Source: Deltaproteobacteria bacterium
Lineage (GTDB): Bacteria; Desulfobacterota; Desulfarculia; Adiutricales; Adiutricaceae
DNA length: 38,502 nt
Reading direction: 5' to 3'
NCBI GenBank assembly: GCA_031263485.1
Contig: JAISFS010000015.1
Coordinates: forward strand, 1-38,502
The notes below the pieces were generated by a model. That model saw nothing but the letters and a program-made list of their open reading frames with translations. It had not been told where the DNA came from and did no database searches. Numbering within the stretch: position 1 is the first letter of the stretch; each line of letters opens with the position of its first letter. A program made the position numbers and the translations under genes. This document shows positions 17,129-25,083 of this stretch, one piece after another.

Positions 17129-18931
17129 TTATGTTGTTGACATTGCTTTCCAATCTACGGGAAAAAAACGAAACATGACATCGGTCAACCCATGAATGGC
17201 GATCGCGCAGGCACGGATTTCAAGACCAGATTCATAGTACGGGACAAGATATTTTTTTTTGAGTATCTGTCCAGATGCCAAGGCAATGTAATCTTCCAGT
17301 ATTTTTAAAATATTTTCAGGCAATGCCGGAAAACCAGGCAGAGGAATGCCATCCATAACCGATTCCACTGTTCTCAAGGTCTGAACTGGCAGTTTAGTCT
17401 TATGGTATTTAATCTCGATGATCACTTTGCATTTGTCCGTCAGCGAATATATTATATCTGCTCTTCCCTCGCCAACATGCATTTCCAGTTCAGCTCGTTT
17501 ACTTTTGACGTTAAGGAGCAGATAAATAAGTGACTGAAACAAAAATTCATCAGGATGCTTCAGATACAGAACGATTTCTCCCAAAAATGACGAAAAAATG
17601 CGGGCGCATTCGGTGGAATCTGAAGAGTCGAAAGCATCAACGAAAGAGGCATATTTCTCGTTAATTGTCCCGGTAAATCCTGGGAAAGGGGATTCCAACC
17701 GGACAAAGTCATGGATAATAGCGTAAACTATCTCGTTGTTGGGGCATTTAAGGATATAATTTGTATTTTCATTCGTCAAATCGATTTTGCTTATGGTCAA
17801 ATATCCACTCTGAAATAGCAGGAGCTCTGTATCAGCGCTTTTTAAATCGGAGATGACTGAAAATTTATTTTGGGTGAACTCCCCGAAAACAATCTTGAGG
17901 TATGTTTCCGCTAAAGGACTCAACTTATATGCAATCAAGGAAGTTCCTGATTCGTACCAATAATTATTGAACCTAGACCTTTTCAAACAACAAACCACAG
18001 AATACGGGTTATAAACTTTTGTCTCTCCATCCCAGGTATAACCGTCGTACCAATGTTTTAACCTGTTCAGGAAATCGATTTCCGTTGAATTTGATTTCAT
18101 ATGTCCTGATTTACGCATGTTCGATAAAGCAAATCGTATGTTTCCCGAAAAATTAGCTGTTATCTCGTCTTCAGTAAAACCGCAAATAGCCGAAAATCGT
18201 GGCTCCAAAGATATGTCAGTAATATTGTTCAATCCTGAAAAAAAAGAAAATGGCTGGAACTTTGTAATGCCGGTTATCAAGGTGAACCGCAACATGGGAG
18301 CGCAACCTTTTATGGCTCCGTAAAAATTATGAAGCATCATACGAAGTTCCTCTGTTATCCCGTGATCGCCTATGCCTCCTATAATCTGGTAATCGTACTC
18401 GTCAATAAGCAGAAATACGTTCTTAGCCTTTCTTTTCCTGTCCAACACACTGTCCGATGGCTGAATATCAGCGTGCTTGTTCGAAAGTCCAGCAACCACC
18501 GCATAGATATCCGTGACGGATGCGGCTGGCTTTAATGACAGTTGATGATTTTGGGCAATCCCATCCAACATGTCCAACAACTGTCGCCTTAACAGAACGG
18601 GGTCGGAATCGAAATTGTCGAAAGAAAGCCTAATGACCGGATGCGGTTTCCATGCGTACCCGGACTCGTCATTTCCTATTATCGTGTCGCCGAAAAGCTC
18701 TCTGCTCCCCTCGGCAATATTTTGGATTGTGTCTAACAGGAGGGTCTTGCCGAACCTTCTGGGCCTGGCAAGGAAATACGGGCCTGACGCTTCGTTTATG
18801 AGCTCCAGAATCAACCCTGTCTTGTCCACTACGACCGCTTTCCTGTCGAAAAACTCCAGATACTCGGCGGTATCAACCAGCAAAGGCCTCAGCTCCTGGC
18901 ACCCGGGCTCTGCTCTGATGATTTCTGGCAC
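17129..18931 (-). CDS. AAA-ATPase-like / PD-(D/E)XK nuclease-superfamily protein
   Basis: A 600-residue two-domain protein of the widespread gut- and anaerobe-associated family (AAA_ATPase-like, former DUF1703, plus PDDEXK_9). The N-terminal part has the family's degenerate P-loop RPRRFGKT (56-63) and Walker B LLIDEYD (174-180). The C-terminal part has the nuclease core: Asp492 in GRADII, then Glu506 and Lys508 in IIEIKY. Start: GTG at 18931 lies eight bases after GGAGG; a TTG at 18946 is in frame but overlaps the Shine-Dalgarno. The gene is AT-rich and uses A/T-ending codons unlike all neighbours, so it was probably acquired horizontally. No mobile-element genes flank it. The cellular role of this family is not established; proposals include mobile-element or defence-related functions. 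Confidence 0.9.
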   Translation of the reverse strand: MPEIIRAEPGCQELRPLLVDTAEYLEFFDRKAVVVDKTGLILELINEASGPYFLARPRRFGKTLLLDTIQNIAEGSRELFGDTIIGNDESGYAWKPHPVIRLSFDNFDSDPVLLRRQLLDMLDGIAQNHQLSLKPAASVTDIYAVVAGLSNKHADIQPSDSVLDRKRKAKNVFLLIDEYDYQIIGGIGDHGITEELRMMLHNFYGAIKGCAPMLRFTLITGITKFQPFSFFSGLNNITDISLEPRFSAICGFTEDEITANFSGNIRFALSNMRKSGHMKSNSTEIDFLNRLKHWYDGYTWDGETKVYNPYSVVCCLKRSRFNNYWYESGTSLIAYKLSPLAETYLKIVFGEFTQNKFSVISDLKSADTELLLFQSGYLTISKIDLTNENTNYILKCPNNEIVYAIIHDFVRLESPFPGFTGTINEKYASFVDAFDSSDSTECARIFSSFLGEIVLYLKHPDEFLFQSLIYLLLNVKSKRAELEMHVGEGRADIIYSLTDKCKVIIEIKYHKTKLPVQTLRTVESVMDGIPLPGFPALPENILKILEDYIALASGQILKKKYLVPYYESGLEIRACAIAIHGLTDVMFRFFPVDWKAMSTT

Positions 18932-18946
18932 GACATGAACCTCCAA

Positions 18947-19351
18947 AGACGCTTCTGACGTATAATCTATAAGTCAGTTTCAGACAACAATAACGTAGTC
19001 AACCGAGATTTGTCAACTCACTCCTTTCCGCAGTGTCTCCCTTTATGCCTGGTCACGGAATTTGCCAAAGATCAAGCTTGCCATCGCCTCTTCCCAGCAG
19101 TCCGCTACCAGACGTATCCATTTATGGGGCTGCAGGGCTACACTTTACACATATCATCTGACATATGTCACCTCGCACGGCGTTAGAACTGGACACCTTG
19201 ATAGCGGATACCTTCACGGCGGCCTGGCCTTCCGGCCCCCCCCTACCCCTCTGTGGCGGATGGTATTCCGATGCGAACGGATACCGCAGGACCGCGGACT
19301 ATGCCCCTGCATGCCAATCTCACTACCCCCGCACCCCAGCCAGACTGCCTT
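18947..19351. other. Intergenic region upstream of the AAA/nuclease gene
   Basis: AT-rich near 18950-19020, with tataat-like and TTGACA-like words on the minus strand but no clearly spaced promoter. A perfect 10-bp palindrome gacatatgtc lies at about 19160-19169. No gene recognised. Confidence 0.45.
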
Positions 19352-20708
19352 TCAAGTGCCTCCCCGTCTTTGAGTTTCACTGATCCAGCCGTCCGAATCC
19401 TTGCGCAAGACAGAGTCGCCCTGCCCGTCTCCCGAAGCGCCTTCTGCCCGCCAGCCCAGATCGCCGTCCCAAGAAGCCGTATGGCCGACGACCACGAGAC
19501 CGCCCATCCGCAAGCGCTGCCACGGCCTTCCCGAAGTCGACGCCGCCCCCACCCAAGATCATGGACCACAGGGCGTTCCCCTTCCCGTCCGTCATCAGCG
19601 CCAGATGGTCCGAAGCACCCATTCCGGAGAGTTCCGAAGTCCTGGCCGTACCTGCAGCGAAATACCCTTCGCCTGTAGCCGTTATCCCTTGAAGACACGC
19701 GTCCTGGCCGCCGTCTTCCAGCTCGATTTGCCACAGGACAGTCCCGTCCTGGGAGATCCGAAACACCCATGCAACCCTCCCGCCCTGTCGACCGTCTCCT
19801 GGCCTTCCTGAGCAACCAGCACCTGCCGCGCCCCCGCCGTCCGGTGCCGACAGCGCCCTCGGCAATTGGCTTCCGTTTTCCGAAACCGCCTTCTTCCATG
19901 CGAAGCCTCCATCGGAGGCAACGCTGGCTATCCAGGCATGCCTGCCCCTGTCCGGGTCGCTGGAGATGCCCGCCACGATCGCCTGGGCCTCAACACCTGC
20001 TGCGGCTCCCACACCGCTCGCCGCCGCCGTCGGCGGTTGCGACGGGGCGGCGTCCGCTTGCGGGCAAAACGCGTCCAGCTGGTTGCCATCGGCGTCCAGG
20101 ATTACGATCCACAAGGCATTTACCCCGAAGTCCTTCCCGCAGCCCCGCCCGGAACCCGGGGAATCGGCCATGCCCGCGATCACGAAGCCTCCGTCGGCCT
20201 CGATGACTGATATCGCCGTCTCGTTATCCTCCCCGCCGTAGTTCTTGCGCCAGAGTACATTGCCGGACGGATCCAGCTTGGCGGCCCAGCCGTCGCTGTT
20301 GCCGCGATGAAGCCCCTGAAAATCCCCGTCCGGGGATATGGCTCCTCCCGCCACCACGCAGTTCCCGTCCGACGATTCGATCACGGAATCCGCCCAGTCG
20401 CTCGCTATCCCTTCAAAGGTACGTTTCCACTCGAGCTCTCCGTTCCTGCCCAGCTTGAGGATCCAAACATCGTCGCGCGCGGCGTTCCCCTCCGTGTCCC
20501 CGTCCGCCGACAGGCTCGAAGCGGCTACAATCATGCATCCGTCAGAGGTCGCCGCCACGGCATCGAACTCGTCGTCCTCGGTGCCCCCGTAAACTTTCAT
20601 CCACTACACGGCGGGTTGGCCGCCCGCCGCTGTGGCGGTGACGGAAATGGCGGACATTGCGGCAATCGCAAGCGATATCGGAAATATTATTGCTGTAAAT
20701 GATCGCAT
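19352..20708 (-). pseudogene. Secreted beta-propeller-like repeat protein, broken by a stop and a frameshift
   Basis: The ATG at 20708 begins a clear signal peptide (MRSFTAIIFPISLAIAAMSA..., ending with TATAAGG). An in-frame TAG at 20604-20606 (codon 35) follows, after which the same frame resumes at WMKVYGGTEDDEF. The body (to about 19515) has recurring units of about 50-70 residues: YGGTEDDEF-AVAATSDG, VWILKLGRNGELEWKR, DNETAISVIEADGGFVIAG, VFRISQDGTVLWQIE. This is the pattern of large extracellular repeat/beta-propeller proteins in anaerobic bacteria that pair G-G-xxD with D-G-xxxW-K. A one-base insertion near 19510 then shifts the continuing GLVVVGHTASWDG unit into another frame, which ends at 19352. 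Two independent lesions suggest a pseudogene; a remnant could be made from the ATG at 20600, but without export. Function unknown. Confidence 0.72.
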
Positions 20709-21190
20709 GCCGATAATCACCATTAAAATATTTTCAAGCAACACCTGAGTATTGAGCGAAGCGCACTGCGCATTCCGGCGGCTATCGTCTCGATATGAAC
20801 ACTGACTAGCCTTGAGGGATTGGACATCATACGAACGTCATGACGCAAGAATCCCTTCGCTTTTAAGATGGCATCATCACCACGTCATGGGACACGGGAT
20901 TTCGGAAGCAACGATGTCTGGCTTGTCTTCCGTCCTGTGCCTTACGCGGATGCAATCATGGTTCCGACGGAGCTTTCACGACCCCGGAATCTGGCCCCTG
21001 AGCGAAACCGGAATCGGGCATCTGAGCGGACCCAAAATCTGGGCCTCTGCGTGGGCCCTGGCTCCGTATCCCCCGGCGCGGGCCTTGATATCCGTGCCGC
21101 ATCGAAGGTCCGGCTCAGCTTAACGACCTGGACCGGACAGAGGCGGGCGTTCGGAGCCATGCCCTCGCGGCAACGGGCACCGTGGTCCTC
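20709..21190. other. Intergenic region between the broken secreted-protein gene and the flavodoxin gene
   Basis: The first 60 bases are AT-rich and probably hold the promoter of the secreted-protein gene (minus strand). The rest has no recognised gene; short plus-strand open frames lack homology. Confidence 0.45.
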
Positions 21191-21739
21191 TCACTGCATG
21201 AACCCGACCCTGCTAAGCCAGCCGCGCACCGCATCGGATGCTGTTTCCGCCTCCTTGCCCGGCACGGCCAGACCCTCCAGGACCCTGGCCCGGGGAAGGA
21301 TCTCCCTGAGAGCCGCGACCGTCGAGGAGAGCCCGCTCCCCCCGTGCGTGCAGAAAGGCGCCACGATCTTGCCTTCGAAGTCGTATGCCTCAAGGAAGGA
21401 ATAGACCGGCATGGGCATGTCGTACCACCAGTTGGGGTAGCCCAGAAAGACTGTCCGGAATCCCTCCATGGCGTGTACTGAGTCGGCCAGCGAGGGCCTC
21501 GCCTTGGTCTCCTTCTCACGACCGGCAACGGTTATCGTCTGCTGGAAGTCGGCGGGATAGAGTTTCTCGACCTTGATCTCGAAAAGCGCCCCGCCCGTGA
21601 ACTCCCGAACGAACCCCGCTACCTTCCGCGTGTTCCCGGAGTGGGAAAAGAAAGCCACGAGCGTCCCCCTCCCCCCGTCGCCCGCAAGCGCGGGAGCCGC
21701 GCGGAAAAACCGTAAAAGGGAAACCAGAACCTTCGGCAT
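21191..21739 (-). CDS. Flavodoxin (Flavodoxin_4-type)
   Basis: A 182-residue FMN-binding electron-transfer protein. The phosphate loop FFSHSGNTRKVA lies at 30-41, the first ring loop YPNWWYDMPMP at 101-111, and the second FCTHGGSGLSST at 129-140. An N-terminal extension of about 25 residues (LVSLLRFFRAAPALAG) is mildly hydrophobic but not a clear signal peptide. GGAGGAGG precedes the ATG. This subfamily is usually encoded with aldo-keto reductases or MerR regulators and behaves as a stress-inducible redox protein. Here a divergent MerR gene lies upstream and a MerR-type operator sits in its promoter, so inducible expression is likely. The physiological partner cannot be deduced. Confidence 0.9.
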   Translation of the reverse strand: MPKVLVSLLRFFRAAPALAGDGGRGTLVAFFSHSGNTRKVAGFVREFTGGALFEIKVEKLYPADFQQTITVAGREKETKARPSLADSVHAMEGFRTVFLGYPNWWYDMPMPVYSFLEAYDFEGKIVAPFCTHGGSGLSSTVAALREILPRARVLEGLAVPGKEAETASDAVRGWLSRVGFMQ

Positions 21740-21894
21740 GTCCGCCCTCCTCCCGGCCAGCCGTCATTTGGCCGGACCGGGGCGCCGCGCGGGCGCCCTC
21801 AAAGGCCGCCTGGAACCGGATCCGGACGCCTGCCTGGATAATTCCGGCGGGTCTCCGCATCCGGCGCGGACGGCTTGATTCAGTGGACGGATCA

Positions 21895-21925
21895 AGTCTA
21901 ATCCTTAGAGTAGACTCCAAGTCAA
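21895..21925 (-). promoter_or_regulatory. MerR-type promoter/operator of the flavodoxin gene
   Basis: On the minus strand TTGACT (21920-21925) and TAGACT (21895-21900) are separated by 19 bp, the overlong spacer typical of MerR-activated promoters. Between them lies a dyad CTTAGAGT-AG-ACTCCAAG (21904-21921; 7 of 8 base pairs), the classic MerR-family operator form. Transcription would begin near 21888, giving a leader of about 150 bases. Confidence 0.85.
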
Positions 21926-21942
21926 GCGTTATTTCGCTATCT

Positions 21943-21957
21943 GGGGAAAATTTCCCC
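21943..21957. promoter_or_regulatory. 15-bp palindrome upstream of the MerR operator
   Basis: GGGGAAA-A-TTTCCCC, perfect seven-base arms around one base. Its position just upstream of the flavodoxin -35 would suit a second regulator, but no factor is known. Confidence 0.4.
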
Positions 21958-22434
21958 GTCCTTTCGCTTCCTTCGGCATGTGTGGCATGTGCCTGCCATT
22001 TCACGTATCGATTTCCCGGTATCCCCATCGCCATACAGTCCCGATATCCCCCACCGGCGTATCTGTATTCTCGTTACTCTGACATGTAAAGCCCCGCGTG
22101 AAGGTCCGGCTGGCCCCGTTTAACTTTCCGCCGCCGTCTGGCTCCGTTTGACGTTATTCCGCATACCGCCAGCGATAGAACCCGGTCCTGAGACCACACC
22201 AGCCGATCCTCCGTCCTTCCATCGGTCCTCCAAGCTCCAGTCCAGGGCTGACCATCGGCATTAAGGCTGCCGTTGGCCTCTTCAAGATCGCCCAGGGGCG
22301 GTGTTGCCGCGAATGTTGCGGAACGGCCCCGCGTTCTGATATCCTGGCGCATGCCCAAAACGTTTCGTTGCGCCCCGCACAGGGGCCATGGACAGGTTTT
22401 CAGGCGGCCCGTCCCATCTCAGGAAAGGGATTAG

Positions 22435-22827
22435 ATGAATATTTCGGAAGTCTGCAGGAAGTACGATATCTCCCAGCACACCTTGCGATACTACGAGCGG
22501 ATAGGGCTTCTCCCGCGCGTGCCCCGCACCGCCGGACGCGTCCGCGACTACTCCGAGCGCGACTGCGACTACATCAAGTTCGTGAAGTGCATGCGCGCGG
22601 CCGGCTTCCAGATAGGCCCCCTGAAGGACTACCTGAAGCTCGTGGACGGGGGCCCTGAGACCATACCCGCACGTAAGAGGCTGCTGGAGAGCCAGCGGGA
22701 CCGCATCCGGGACCAGGTGGAGGAAATGACGGCGGTGCTCTCGACCCTCAGCTCAAAAATCGAGAACTACGACAGGCACCTCCTGACGGCAGAGCAGAGG
22801 CTCTCCGCCGGCCCCGAAGCCCCTTAG
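22435..22827 (+). CDS. MerR-family transcriptional regulator
   Basis: A 130-residue protein with the MerR winged-helix DNA-binding domain at 1-70 (ISEVCRKYDISQHTLRYYERIGLLP, then the wing R..GRVRDYSERD), followed by a dimerisation helix (about 78-118, LLESQRDRIRDQVEEMTAVLSTL). The metal-binding cysteines of MerR/CueR/ZntR are absent, so it belongs with the AdhR/NmlR-like group that senses electrophiles or redox stress (inference). ATG preceded by AGGAAAGG. It is encoded divergently from the flavodoxin gene, whose promoter carries a matching operator; by family precedent it would twist that promoter to activate it. Confidence 0.93.
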   Translation: MNISEVCRKYDISQHTLRYYERIGLLPRVPRTAGRVRDYSERDCDYIKFVKCMRAAGFQIGPLKDYLKLVDGGPETIPARKRLLESQRDRIRDQVEEMTAVLSTLSSKIENYDRHLLTAEQRLSAGPEAP

Positions 22828-23045
22828 GCTGCCTACCTTCCGTCCGGAGACTATGTCTGCGCGGAGAAGCGCCAGAAACACTCCTGAGCCCTTTCTTCGG
22901 CGCTCCCTCCAGGAACGGCGCTGCGGCTTTTTGGCGGCATGCCCCTGGTCCTGAAAATTCTTCACAGGGACTGACATCAGCTTTCAGACTCCGCCTACTT
23001 TCGGAATCGCTTTCGTTTCAGATCTCCCGCTTTTCAGGCCTTGCA

Positions 23046-23300
23046 TCGCTTCAGCCGTTCACTCGCGTCTGACGTTTACTCGCTTCAGCCGCTCACTCGC
23101 GTCTGACGTTTACTCTCTCCAGCCGTTCACTCGCGTCTGACGTTTTCTCGCTCCAGCCGTTCACTCGCGTCTGGCGATTCCTCGCGTCTGGCGTTTACTC
23201 GCTCCAGCCGTTCACTCGCGACTGGCATTCACTCGCGTCTGGCATTCACTCGCGTCTGGCGTTTACTCGCTCCAGCCGTTCACTCGCGTCTGGCGTTCTG
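23046..23300. repeat. 17-bp tandem array, 15 units of two alternating types
   Basis: Fifteen contiguous 17-bp units fill exactly 255 bp. Type A is tcgctccagccgttcac (6 copies) and type B is tcgcgtctggcgtttac (9 copies). The order is A-B-A-B-A-B-A-B-B-A-B-B-B-A-B, with one to three substitutions per unit. A and B share tcgc at the start and the ttcac/tttac end, so both derive from one 17-mer; A-B pairs then duplicated as 34-bp blocks. There are no unique spacers, so it is not CRISPR, and 17 is not a multiple of three, so coding is unlikely. Confidence 0.93.
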
Positions 23301-23486
23301 CCCCAGTAGCACCCGGAACGAGTCAGGCACGAAGGCAACAGCCTGAAATTACCTCTGCTTGAGGAACCGACAGCGTTCCCGGCATGGAGACCATTTCGCG
23401 GCCCCGCCGCGATGCCCACCGAGGAATCACGGCTGACGCTCCTCAGCGATCCCTTTTCCCTGTAGCTCCAGGATCGCTTCGGAAAG

Positions 23487-23521
23487 CAAGAGGGGGAGGC
23501 CGAAAAGGTCTCCCCCTCTTG
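23487..23521 (-). terminator. Hairpin after nuoN, likely end of the nuo operon
   Basis: A perfect 12-bp stem CAAGAGGGGGAG / CTCCCCCTCTTG with an 11-base loop, 78 bp past the nuoN stop. The T-run after it is short and interrupted on the minus strand (ctttcc), so it may be a processing or stability hairpin as much as a terminator. Confidence 0.6.
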
Positions 23522-23598
23522 AATTTCCGGCCCCGAAGCCTCGCTAGACCACGGGACCGGCACTTTCCGAAAGCCTGCGGCGGGCCCTCCGCCATCGG

Positions 23599-25083
23599 CT
23601 ACTGCAGGAGTAGCTTGGAGGCCGCGAGGACCGCGCTGTAGACGGGGCCCGGCAGGACGCCCAGCATGACCACCAGGATGCCCAGCGCTACGGCGCCTAT
23701 CTGGCTCACGGCGCCGTTGTCGGCCAGGGCTATCGCTCCGGGCAACGTGCCGGCCGGGGAGCCTTCCGGGACCGTGCCCTGCGGGTCTTCGGTATAGGCA
23801 TGGCGGACCAGGGACAGGTAGTAGAAGATGGCAATCGCGCTGTTGACGCAGACCACTATAACCAGCCAGTCGTATCCGTGGCCCCACAGCGCGGTGATGA
23901 GCCAGAGCTTCCCGATGAAGCCCACGGTGGGCGGCAGGCTCACGAGGGAGAAGGCCGCCGCCGCCAGGCACAGCGCGAGAACCGGCGAGCGGGCCGACAG
24001 GCCGTTCAAGTCGTCGTAGGTGAGGTTGCGGCCGTCCTGGGAGACGCGGGCTATCACCCAGAAGCACAGGAGGTTCATGAACAGGTACGCCATGGCGTAG
24101 AAGGCCGCCGCCGCCAGACCCTCGGCCGTGCCGGCGCAGAGCCCGCAGAGGATGTAGCCGGCGTGCGCCACCGACGAGAAGCCCAGCATGCGCTTAAGAT
24201 CCTTCTGGGCCAGGGCGCAGAGGTTCCCGTAGGTGACGGAGACCGCGGCCAGAAGCGCCAGGATGCCGGTCACCTCGAGTTCGGGCTTCAGCACCGCGCA
24301 GAGCCTGATCAGGACGATTACGGCGCCCAGCTTGGGGAGCGTGGCCGCGAAGGCCGCCGTCTCGTTGGAGGCCCCCTGATAGACGTCCGGACACCAGAAG
24401 TGGAACGGGAAGAGCGCGAGCTTGAAGAAGATGCCGCCCAGGAAACACGCGAGCCCCATCACGGCCAGCGGGGACTCGGCCATTGACCAGGATTTCGTGG
24501 CCAGGACGCTTAAGTAGGTGGTGTGCTGGTCGACCACGATCCACGAGAGCCCGTAAAGGGCCAAGGCCGTGGCGGCCGCCCCGAAGAGGATGTACTTCAG
24601 CCCCGCCTCGGCCGCCTCCTTGGAGTGCGAGCGCACGGGGATGAGGATGTAGAGCGAGTAGCTGGAGAGTTCCAGGGCAAGGTAGATCGTGACCAGCTCG
24701 CAGGCCGACGCGAGGAGGGTGAGCCCCCAGGCGCTCATTGCCAGGAACAGGAAATAGTCCACCCGCTTCTCGGTCCTCAGCGTGGGCTGGCGCATCGCGT
24801 TAAGCGCCGCGAAGGCGAACCCCACGGAGATGAGGATCTTGAAGAACTGCGAGAGCCCGTCCACCCTGTAGCTCCCGAAGAACATGAGCTCCTGGGAACC
24901 GAAAGTGCATGCGGCGGACGCCGCGGCCAGGAGTCCCAGGATCGGGCAGGCGGAAATGGACGCGTTGCCCGCGAGGGACGGGAACTTCCTCTCCAGGAGC
25001 GCCGCCGCGAAGAGGTAGAGGACCAGGACGAAGAAGAGGGTCTCCGGCCAGATATATGAGAAACTGAAGTTCAGCTCAGCCAT
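23599..25083 (-). CDS. nuoN: Complex I subunit N (antiporter-like)
   Basis: A 494-residue polytopic membrane subunit (about 14 helices) of respiratory complex I, the pump nearest the quinone arm. Channel residues are present: Glu in LALELSSY, the TM7 lysine in GGIFFKLALFPFHFW, the TM8 lysine in TLPKLGAV, and the TM12 lysine in TVGFIGKLW. The start overlaps the nuoM stop by 8 bp, so the two are translationally coupled. Last gene of the operon; a hairpin follows. Confidence 0.95.
   Translation of the reverse strand: MAELNFSFSYIWPETLFFVLVLYLFAAALLERKFPSLAGNASISACPILGLLAAASAACTFGSQELMFFGSYRVDGLSQFFKILISVGFAFAALNAMRQPTLRTEKRVDYFLFLAMSAWGLTLLASACELVTIYLALELSSYSLYILIPVRSHSKEAAEAGLKYILFGAAATALALYGLSWIVVDQHTTYLSVLATKSWSMAESPLAVMGLACFLGGIFFKLALFPFHFWCPDVYQGASNETAAFAATLPKLGAVIVLIRLCAVLKPELEVTGILALLAAVSVTYGNLCALAQKDLKRMLGFSSVAHAGYILCGLCAGTAEGLAAAAFYAMAYLFMNLLCFWVIARVSQDGRNLTYDDLNGLSARSPVLALCLAAAAFSLVSLPPTVGFIGKLWLITALWGHGYDWLVIVVCVNSAIAIFYYLSLVRHAYTEDPQGTVPEGSPAGTLPGAIALADNGAVSQIGAVALGILVVMLGVLPGPVYSAVLAASKLLLQ

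Larger units (their letters stand above)
21740..22434. other. Divergent region between flavodoxin and merR
   Basis: Holds the MerR operator and, at 21943-21957, a palindrome GGGGAAA-A-TTTCCCC 18 bp further upstream. No gene recognised in 21960-22434. A weak promoter-like pair for merR (TTGCGG...TATCCT near 22315-22345) is possible but not convincing. Confidence 0.5.
22828..23598. other. Convergent intergenic region between merR and nuoN
   Basis: Contains the 17-bp array and the hairpin at 23487-23521. No gene recognised elsewhere. Confidence 0.5.

Noticed and set aside
20604..20606. TAG read as pyrrolysine
   Set aside because: No downstream insertion element or pyrrolysine genes in the window, and a second lesion in the same gene favours ordinary inactivation.
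23046..23300. CRISPR array
   Set aside because: The 17-bp units abut directly with no unique spacers, and no cas genes are present.
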